Positions 32,888 through 38,053 of a DNA stretch of 38,053 nucleotides are shown here, piece after piece. The DNA comes from an uncultured Mailhella sp. (GTDB lineage Bacteria; Desulfobacterota; Desulfovibrionia; Desulfovibrionales; Desulfovibrionaceae), in contig CALUTB010000013.1 in the NCBI GenBank assembly GCA_944323575.1, forward strand, positions 1 to 38,053. Direction: 5' to 3'. Each line of letters opens with the position of its first letter. The stretch's first letter is position 1. A program made the translations under genes and the position numbers. The notes under the pieces are model-generated. The model worked only from the letters and a program-made list of their open reading frames with translations, ran no database searches and was not told where the DNA came from.

Positions 32888-34458
32888 TCATGGAACAGAA
32901 GCGTCTTTTTCAGGCGCAGGAAAACGGCAAGGCCGCGCCGGCGCTCATCCGTCTGGACCGCATCTGCAAAAGTTACGGTTCGGTCAGGGCCAACCGCGAC
33001 ATTTCCCTTGAAATACGTGCGGGCGAGATCCTGGCGCTGCTCGGCGAGAACGGCGCGGGCAAGTCGACGCTCATGTCCATTCTTTCCGGAAAGTCCCGGC
33101 AGGATTCAGGCACCGTCTTCGTGGACGGGCTGCCTGCGCCGTTCCGCTCTCCGCGCGACGCCCTCGCCGCGGGCATAGGCATGGTGTATCAGCACTTCAT
33201 GCTGGTGGAGGCCATGACCGTGACGCAGAATCTCATGCTCGGACAGGCGCACGGCATCCTGAATCCTTCGGCCATGCGCGCAAGAGTGCTGGAACTGGCG
33301 GAACGGTACGGCTTCGAGATCAATCCCGACGCCATGATCGCCGATCTCTCCATGGGCGAGCGGCAGAGGGTGGAGATCCTGAAGCTTCTGTACCGCGACT
33401 GCCGCGTGCTCATTCTCGACGAGCCTACCGCCGTGCTCACGCCGCCGGAAATCGATCAGCTTTTTGCCGCGCTGCGCCGCATGGCGGCCGACGGCAGGGC
33501 CATCGTGTTCATCAGCCACAAGATGAAGGAAGTGCTGGATCTTGCGACGGAAATCAGCATACTGCGCCGGGGAGAGATCGTGGATCATTTTCTCCGGGCC
33601 GACGTGCCGGGAGAACGCGAACTTGCCGAACGCATGGTGGGCCGGCAGATGGACGTTGCCGTGGCGCAGTCTCCCGTGGAAAAGGGCGAGGTGCTGCTGG
33701 AGCTTTCCGGAGCCAGTTTCGGCATGGCCAGAGAACTGTCCTGCAGTCTTCGCCGCGGCGAGGTGCTTGCCGTGGTGGGCGTAGCCGGCAACGGACAGCG
33801 GGAACTTGTGGAAATGGTCACCGGTGAGGCGAAGCCGGAAGGCGGAAGAGACAGCGTGCGCATTCTCGGCAAAAACTGGCATGATTTCATGCGCTCCCGT
33901 CCGGACAGAAAAAGCATGGTCTACATCCCCGAGGATAGAAAGGGCCTTGCCACCTGTCCTTCCCTGGATCTTCTGGACAACTTCCTTCTGACCAACCGCA
34001 ACGGCTTTCAGAACTTCGGCTTTCTGGACAGACGTCATTCCGCCGCGGCGGCCGAAAATGTCATGGAGGAGTATCAGGTGGTGGCCGACGGCCTGCACGC
34101 CACGGCGGGATCGCTGTCCGGCGGCAATCTGCAGAAGATGGTGCTCGGCCGCGAGTTCTTCCGGGATCCCTGCCTCATCGTGGCGGAAAATCCCACGCAG
34201 GGCCTGGACATCAGCGCCATGGAAGAGGTATGGCGTCGCATTCTGGATGCCCGCGACCATGCGGGCGTGCTGCTCGTGACGAGCGATCTCAACGAGGCCA
34301 TGACGCTGGCCGATACGTTCGCCGTCATGTACCGCGGCCGTTTCATCGACGTCTTTCCACGCAGCGACGCGGCGAAGGTGGCATCCATCGGCCTCATGAT
34401 GGCCGGCATTCCCTTTGGGGAAGAAGACGGGCGGAAGGAGCAGCATCATGAAGCGTAA
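32884..34458 (+). CDS. ABC transporter ATP-binding protein, two ABC domains (YufO/RbsA-like)
   Basis: A 524-residue double ATPase of the importer. Domain 1: Walker A GENGAGKST (54-62), signature LSMGE (155-159), Walker B VLILDE (175-180), switch His in FISHKM. Domain 2: the Walker A position reads GVAGNGQ (299-305) without the Lys, as is usual in this subfamily; the signature LSGGN is at 411-415 and the Walker B region LIVAENPTQGLD follows. Only the first site is likely to hydrolyse ATP fully. It starts as ATGATCATG overlapping the MFS stop; the first or second ATG may be used. It energises the two permeases despite being separated from them by the MFS gene. Confidence 0.94.
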   Translation: MIMEQKRLFQAQENGKAAPALIRLDRICKSYGSVRANRDISLEIRAGEILALLGENGAGKSTLMSILSGKSRQDSGTVFVDGLPAPFRSPRDALAAGIGMVYQHFMLVEAMTVTQNLMLGQAHGILNPSAMRARVLELAERYGFEINPDAMIADLSMGERQRVEILKLLYRDCRVLILDEPTAVLTPPEIDQLFAALRRMAADGRAIVFISHKMKEVLDLATEISILRRGEIVDHFLRADVPGERELAERMVGRQMDVAVAQSPVEKGEVLLELSGASFGMARELSCSLRRGEVLAVVGVAGNGQRELVEMVTGEAKPEGGRDSVRILGKNWHDFMRSRPDRKSMVYIPEDRKGLATCPSLDLLDNFLLTNRNGFQNFGFLDRRHSAAAAENVMEEYQVVADGLHATAGSLSGGNLQKMVLGREFFRDPCLIVAENPTQGLDISAMEEVWRRILDARDHAGVLLVTSDLNEAMTLADTFAVMYRGRFIDVFPRSDAAKVASIGLMMAGIPFGEEDGRKEQHHEA

Positions 34459-34939
34459 GCTGACCGTGGCCGAGGCCGTGAAGGCGGCATCCATTCTCTT
34501 CGAGCTGAATACCGGAGAAGCCGGCGTGCTGGCCCTGGCGGCCAGAGCCGGTCTTCCCTGCACGTCGGACGAGGAAAAAAGAACGCTCATGCTGGAATGG
34601 CGTGCCTTCGTGCATGCCGCGGTTCTGTACGGGCTCATGGTGCAGGCTCCCAACGTCGTGGTGGTGGAGTATCTGCGCGTCACGCAGCAGATGCTCGGCA
34701 GCCTGGGCTATGCTCCGAAGGAGGCCGAGGACTTCGTGGACGGTGCTTTCCGCGCCTATGTCGATCCCATGGTCAGAACAAAGACGCAGGAATGTCCCTC
34801 CGTGTTCTTCCGCCGCCTGCTGAACAGGGACGTGGCCGGGGTGCCTGCCGAGACCGCCGCCGTGGTCTCCGGCGTCATGGCCATGATCATGTCCGCCATC
34901 CTCGACAAGCTCGAGCAGTACGAGTTCGGAACGGAATAG
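34448..34939 (+). CDS. Unknown small helical protein at the end of the BMP operon
   Basis: I do not recognise this 163-residue protein. It appears all-helical and soluble, beginning MKRKLTVAEAVKAASILFEL and ending in a hydrophobic helix (VVSGVMAMIMSAILDKLEQY) that looks amphipathic more than membrane-spanning. It has two cysteines (one in PCTSDEEK, one in QECPSV). AAGGAG lies seven nt before the start at 34448, which overlaps the ATPase stop by 11 nt, so it is translated with the transporter and probably serves it or the metabolism of its substrate. No enzyme motif is visible. Confidence 0.7.
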   Translation: MKRKLTVAEAVKAASILFELNTGEAGVLALAARAGLPCTSDEEKRTLMLEWRAFVHAAVLYGLMVQAPNVVVVEYLRVTQQMLGSLGYAPKEAEDFVDGAFRAYVDPMVRTKTQECPSVFFRRLLNRDVAGVPAETAAVVSGVMAMIMSAILDKLEQYEFGTE

Positions 34940-34941
34940 AA

Positions 34942-34981
34942 GGCGGGGAAAGGGGGAAAACGTTTTCCTTCTTTCCCCGCC
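34942..34981 (+). terminator. Terminator-like long hairpin after the BMP operon
   Basis: GGCGGGGAAA and TTTCCCCGCC enclose the perfect palindrome GGAAAACGTTTTCC. No immediate T-run, but T-rich sequence (TTTTGTTTTTTG) comes 20 nt later. It lies between convergent genes. Confidence 0.6.
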
Positions 34982-35083
34982 CCCATTCTTCCGTCAAGAC
35001 GTTTTGTTTTTTGTGGAGCGGAAGGCGCATCCGGTCTGATCCGGAAGTCTGCGGGCCTGCCGTGTCGTGGAGGCGGCGCAGGC

Positions 35084-35650
35084 TCAGGGCCGGGCGGGGG
35101 CTTGTGCCTGAGCGGGGCGTTTCATCACCTTTTCGAAGCGGAAGTACGTTTCGGTGCCGGGATCGGACGCGGATGCGTTCTGCAAGGGCGGCATATGCGG
35201 ATCCCGATGTCCCCTATGAAAGAACTCCACGATGTGAAATCCGCATTTGTTGACATAAAAGTGGATGTTTCTCTGCTCGAAGTACGGCGTGAACGTCGTC
35301 CATGTGACGGTGTCGGGATAGGCGTTTTCCACCGCCTTCCATGCGGCGAATCCGAGTCCCCGGGCGTGGTGCTCCGGAGAGATGAAAAAAAGTTCCAGCG
35401 TGTTGTGCTGCGTTTTTTCGTCGATCACGACGACAACGCCTCCCACCCTGCGCCCATGCAGGACCACATGAAGAACGTGTGCGCCCTTTGCGGAAAAGGA
35501 GCGCTTCAGTTCCTCATCGGACGGAACCGGCTCCGTCGTTCCAAACGTTTCTCTGACGGCTATGGAAAAGGCGTTCTGAAGGTTCGCGGCAAAGTCCGGA
35601 AGTTCTTCGGGAAGAACGGGTTGCAGGGAAACATTCCATGTTTCGGTCAT
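35084..35650 (-). CDS. GNAT-family N-acetyltransferase
   Basis: A 188-residue acetyl-CoA-dependent transferase. The fold is seen as VGGVVVVIDEKTQHNTLELFFISPEHHARGLG split over strands 2-4, with the acetyl-CoA loop HHARGLGFAAW near residues 96-106 and a C-terminal strand after NKCGFHIVEFF. The substrate cannot be told. The last 30 residues are Pro/Ala-rich. GAGG precedes the start at 35650. A TTGACG element near 35800 could be the -35 of its promoter, but the -10 is poor. It is transcribed alone and convergently to the BMP operon. Confidence 0.85.
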   Translation of the reverse strand: MTETWNVSLQPVLPEELPDFAANLQNAFSIAVRETFGTTEPVPSDEELKRSFSAKGAHVLHVVLHGRRVGGVVVVIDEKTQHNTLELFFISPEHHARGLGFAAWKAVENAYPDTVTWTTFTPYFEQRNIHFYVNKCGFHIVEFFHRGHRDPHMPPLQNASASDPGTETYFRFEKVMKRPAQAQAPARP

Positions 35651-35943
35651 GAGGAACCTCGTTTGCGCCGGCAGCGTCAGCCGTCTGCCGGTTTTTCTCC
35701 GTTTTGGCGGCGTTCCGGAACATCGGGAGCGTGCTCCTGAAACACTGTCTTTTCCGGTGAGTAGAAGCTTTTTTCATGTCCGTCAAGGATTCGGGCAAAG
35801 AAAGACGGCAGAGTGACGAGCACTCTGAGATTGCGGACATGGGAAAGCCCGCCCCGTCATCCCTGCGTTGCAGAGGAGAGCGGCGTGCCGGAGAATCGGC
35901 GCCGCCGTTGTTTTCTGCGGATGCGTGCCTGCGGAGAATGGCG
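35651..35943. other. Non-coding gap upstream of the GNAT gene
   Basis: About 290 nt between the GNAT start and the RND terminator. It contains the possible GNAT promoter (minus strand TTGACG, 17-nt spacer, TACTCA) and G/C-rich sequence without a supported gene. Confidence 0.3.
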
Positions 35944-35990
35944 CATACAGAAGAAGAGCCGTCCTTTGGAGGCGGCTCTTCTTCTGTATG
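35944..35990 (-). terminator. Perfect 18-bp hairpin downstream of the RND gene
   Basis: CATACAGAAGAAGAGCCG and CGGCTCTTCTTCTGTATG pair without mismatch around an 11-nt loop. On the minus strand the T-rich arm TTCTTCTGT acts as the tail of the GAGCCG/CGGCTC core. It lies about 40 nt after the RND stop. Confidence 0.75.
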
Positions 35991-36030
35991 GAGGATGCGC
36001 GGCGGGAGAAACCGCGCTCCGGGTCATCTG

Positions 36031-38053
36031 TTATTCATAGCGGGGCTTTCTGGTCAGGACCTTGCGGAACCAGGCGGTCAGAGAGCAGATCACCACGAAG
36101 AAGGTGGGGATGAAGAAGATGCCCAGCGTGGTGGCGCACACGGTGCCCCAGAACACGGCCGTACCCACGGCATGCTGGCTGGCGGCGCCGGCGCCCGAGG
36201 CGGACATCATGGGCAGCACGCCCAGACCGAAGGCCAGAGAGGTCATGAGAATGGGGCGCAGACGGAGTCGGCAGGCTTCCACGGTGGCGTCGATGAGGGT
36301 TCTGCCTTCCGCCTGAAGGTTTCGTGCGAATTCCACGATCAGAATGGCGTTTTTGGACGAGAGGCCCATGACGGCCAGAATGCCGACCTGGAAGTACACG
36401 TCGTTGGTCAGCCCCTTGAAGTAGGTGCCGAGCACGGCGCCCAGAATGCCGAGCGGAATGACGAGCAGCACGGCAAAGGGAATGGACCAGCTTTCGTACA
36501 GGGCCGCCAGGGCCAGGAACACGACCAGTACGGACAGTGCATACAGCATGGTGGTTTGCGAACCGGCCATCTTTTCCTGATAGGAGAGGCCCGTCCATTC
36601 CATGCCGAAGTCGTTGCCGAGCTTTCTGACTTCCTCTTCCATGATGGCCATGGCAAGACCGGAAGCCACGCCGGGCACGGGTTCGCCCTGATATTCCAGA
36701 GCGGGCATGGCGTTGTAGCGCTGCAGAACGGCGGGACCGAAGCTCCAGTCGGTGGAGAACACGGCGTTGAAAGGCACCATGTCGCCGTTCTGGTTGCGGA
36801 ACTGGATGCGGTTGAGGCTTTCGGGGTTTCTGCGCACGTCGGCGTCGCCCTGCACGTACACCTTCTTCACGCGTTCGTTGTGCACGAAGTCGTTGACGTA
36901 GGAGCCGCCGAGCATGGTGGAGATGTCGGAGTTCACGCTGGAGAGCGCCAGGCCCATGCTGGTGGCCTTGGTGTTGTCCAGGTGAATGTTGAACTGGGTG
37001 ATGTCGTCCATGCCGGTGGGGCGGATGTAGGCGATCTGCGGGTTGGCGAAGGCCGAACCCATAAGCTGCTTGCCTGCTTCCATCAGCTTTTCATGGCCTA
37101 CGCCGCCGCGGTCCTGCAGCTCCATGGTAAAGCCGTTGGTCATGCCGAGGGAGATGATGGCCGGGGGAATGGAGGCGATGAACTGGCCGTCGAGGATGCC
37201 CGCGAACTTCTGACGGATGCGGGCGGCCACGGAGGCGGCGTCCTGACCGGGCTTGGTACGTTCATCGTAGTCCTTGAGCTTCACGAAGCCCATGCCGGTG
37301 TTTTCGGAGATGCCGCCCATGCCGAAGCCGGCCACGAACATCATGGATTCCACGGAATCCTTTTCTTCATTGAGCACGTAGTCGGAGACTTCCCTGAACT
37401 GCGCCGTGGTCTGGGCCAGGGTTGCGTTCGGGGGCATCTGCAGCATGGTGATGATGGCGCCCTGGTCTTCCGAAGGCAGGAAGGAGGTGGGAAGCTGCTT
37501 GTACACGAAGCCGAGTCCGGCGACAAGGGCCACATAGATGATCATGAGTCTGCCGCCGCGCTGCACCAGGGCATGAACGCCGCCGGCATAGCGGTGCTGG
37601 TTCTTGGTGAACATACGGTTGAACCAGCCGAAGAAGCCGTGCTGCGCGCCCTGAGAGTGGGGCTTGAGCAGGCTTGCGCAGAGCGACGGGGTAAGAATGA
37701 GGGCCACAAGCACGGACAGCGTCATGGCGGACACGATGGTCACCGAGAACTGCCGGTAGATCACGCCCGTGGACCCGCTCATGAAGGCCATAGGCAGGAA
37801 CACGGCGGAGAGCACCACGCCGATGCCGATCAGGGAGGAGCTGATCTGGTCCATGGACTTTTCCGTGGCTTCCACGGGGCTGAGGTGTTCTTCCTGAATC
37901 ACGCGTTCGACGTTTTCGACGACGACGATGGCGTCGTCCACGAGCAGGCCGATGGCCAGAACCATGGCGAACAGCGTCAGCGTGTTGATGCTGTAGCCGA
38001 AGGCGAGCAGCACGCCCATGGTGCCGAGCAGAACGACGGGCACGGCGATGGTG
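36031..38053 (-). CDS. RND multidrug efflux pump inner-membrane subunit, AcrB/HAE1 type (5' end cut by window edge)
   Basis: The visible 673 C-terminal residues of a proton-driven tripartite drug exporter; the family is about 1040 residues, so roughly the first 370 are outside. Visible from the left end of the protein: AVPVVLLGTMGVL, then the proton-relay segment GLLVDDAIVVVENVER with the Asp-Asp pair, FLPMAFMSGSTGVIYRQFS, and LTPSLCASLL. The C-terminal half shows the repeated porter region and QVGILAVMGLSSKNAILIVEF with the conserved Lys, ending near RPILMTSLAFGLGVLPM. It would work with a periplasmic adaptor and TolC-type channel, probably encoded upstream, beyond the window. No frameshift seen. 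Confidence 0.95.
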   Translation of the reverse strand, partial: TIAVPVVLLGTMGVLLAFGYSINTLTLFAMVLAIGLLVDDAIVVVENVERVIQEEHLSPVEATEKSMDQISSSLIGIGVVLSAVFLPMAFMSGSTGVIYRQFSVTIVSAMTLSVLVALILTPSLCASLLKPHSQGAQHGFFGWFNRMFTKNQHRYAGGVHALVQRGGRLMIIYVALVAGLGFVYKQLPTSFLPSEDQGAIITMLQMPPNATLAQTTAQFREVSDYVLNEEKDSVESMMFVAGFGMGGISENTGMGFVKLKDYDERTKPGQDAASVAARIRQKFAGILDGQFIASIPPAIISLGMTNGFTMELQDRGGVGHEKLMEAGKQLMGSAFANPQIAYIRPTGMDDITQFNIHLDNTKATSMGLALSSVNSDISTMLGGSYVNDFVHNERVKKVYVQGDADVRRNPESLNRIQFRNQNGDMVPFNAVFSTDWSFGPAVLQRYNAMPALEYQGEPVPGVASGLAMAIMEEEVRKLGNDFGMEWTGLSYQEKMAGSQTTMLYALSVLVVFLALAALYESWSIPFAVLLVIPLGILGAVLGTYFKGLTNDVYFQVGILAVMGLSSKNAILIVEFARNLQAEGRTLIDATVEACRLRLRPILMTSLAFGLGVLPMMSASGAGAASQHAVGTAVFWGTVCATTLGIFFIPTFFVVICSLTAWFRKVLTRKPRYE

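Overview
The window looks like chromosomal DNA of a GC-rich, Gram-negative, anaerobe-type bacterium, most likely of the Desulfovibrionaceae (Desulfovibrio/Bilophila/Mailhella-like). This rests on the fused IspD-IspF enzyme, the GroEL ending in a Gly/Met tail, type A RNase P RNA, an RND pump, lipid A/LPS sugar genes and a type III secretion (T3S) effector with its chaperone. The assignment is an inference from gene style; no marker gene such as 16S rRNA is present.

Layout. 1-4.6 kb (minus strand): truncated phosphoglucomutase; a three-gene coupled unit (CBS protein, unknown membrane protein, YgjP-type metalloprotease) behind a good sigma70 promoter; an exported carboxymuconolactone-decarboxylase-like protein. 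5.1-11.1 kb (plus strand): groES-groEL, a DUF1232 protein, rplU-rpmA, and obgE-proB joined by an ATGA overlap. 11.3-15.5 kb (minus): a 1199-residue protein followed by a CesT-type chaperone, behind a sigma54 (-24/-12) promoter and an upstream inverted repeat. 15.8 kb: tRNA-Leu(GAG). 16.3-21.9 kb (minus): ugd, a UDP-glucuronate 4-epimerase-like gene, a GT2 polyprenyl-phosphate glycosyltransferase, a LAB_N membrane protein and an ArnT-like transferase. 22.2-26.8 kb (minus): Nif3-like protein, zinc-ribbon coiled-coil protein, rnpB, ispDF and a BaiN/HI0933 flavoprotein. 27.1-34.9 kb (plus): a DsbA-like CPWC protein, then a BMP-type nucleoside ABC importer operon with an MFS transporter embedded between permease and ATPase genes and an unknown small protein at its end. 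35.1-38.05 kb (minus): GNAT acetyltransferase and a truncated AcrB-like RND pump.

How the genes work together. The sugar cluster reads as a complete route: UDP-glucose to UDP-glucuronate to UDP-galacturonate, transfer to a lipid carrier, flipping or support by LAB_N, then transfer to lipid A or core on the periplasmic side. Its promoter carries a palindrome over the -10 and a tandem direct repeat next to the -35, so it is probably a regulated envelope modification. The BMP operon makes a purine/nucleoside-type importer.

The strongest candidate for something new is the 1199-residue protein. Its middle carries motifs of the ADP-ribosyltransferase-like DUF3626 type (R351, YLEAQ at 536-540) and its C-terminus an HD phosphohydrolase signature (H977, H1011-D1012, D1073). 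An ART-like plus HD-like pair on one T3S-type substrate recalls the two-step logic of Legionella SidE effectors (mART plus PDE), with the domain order reversed. No T3S apparatus genes lie in the window.
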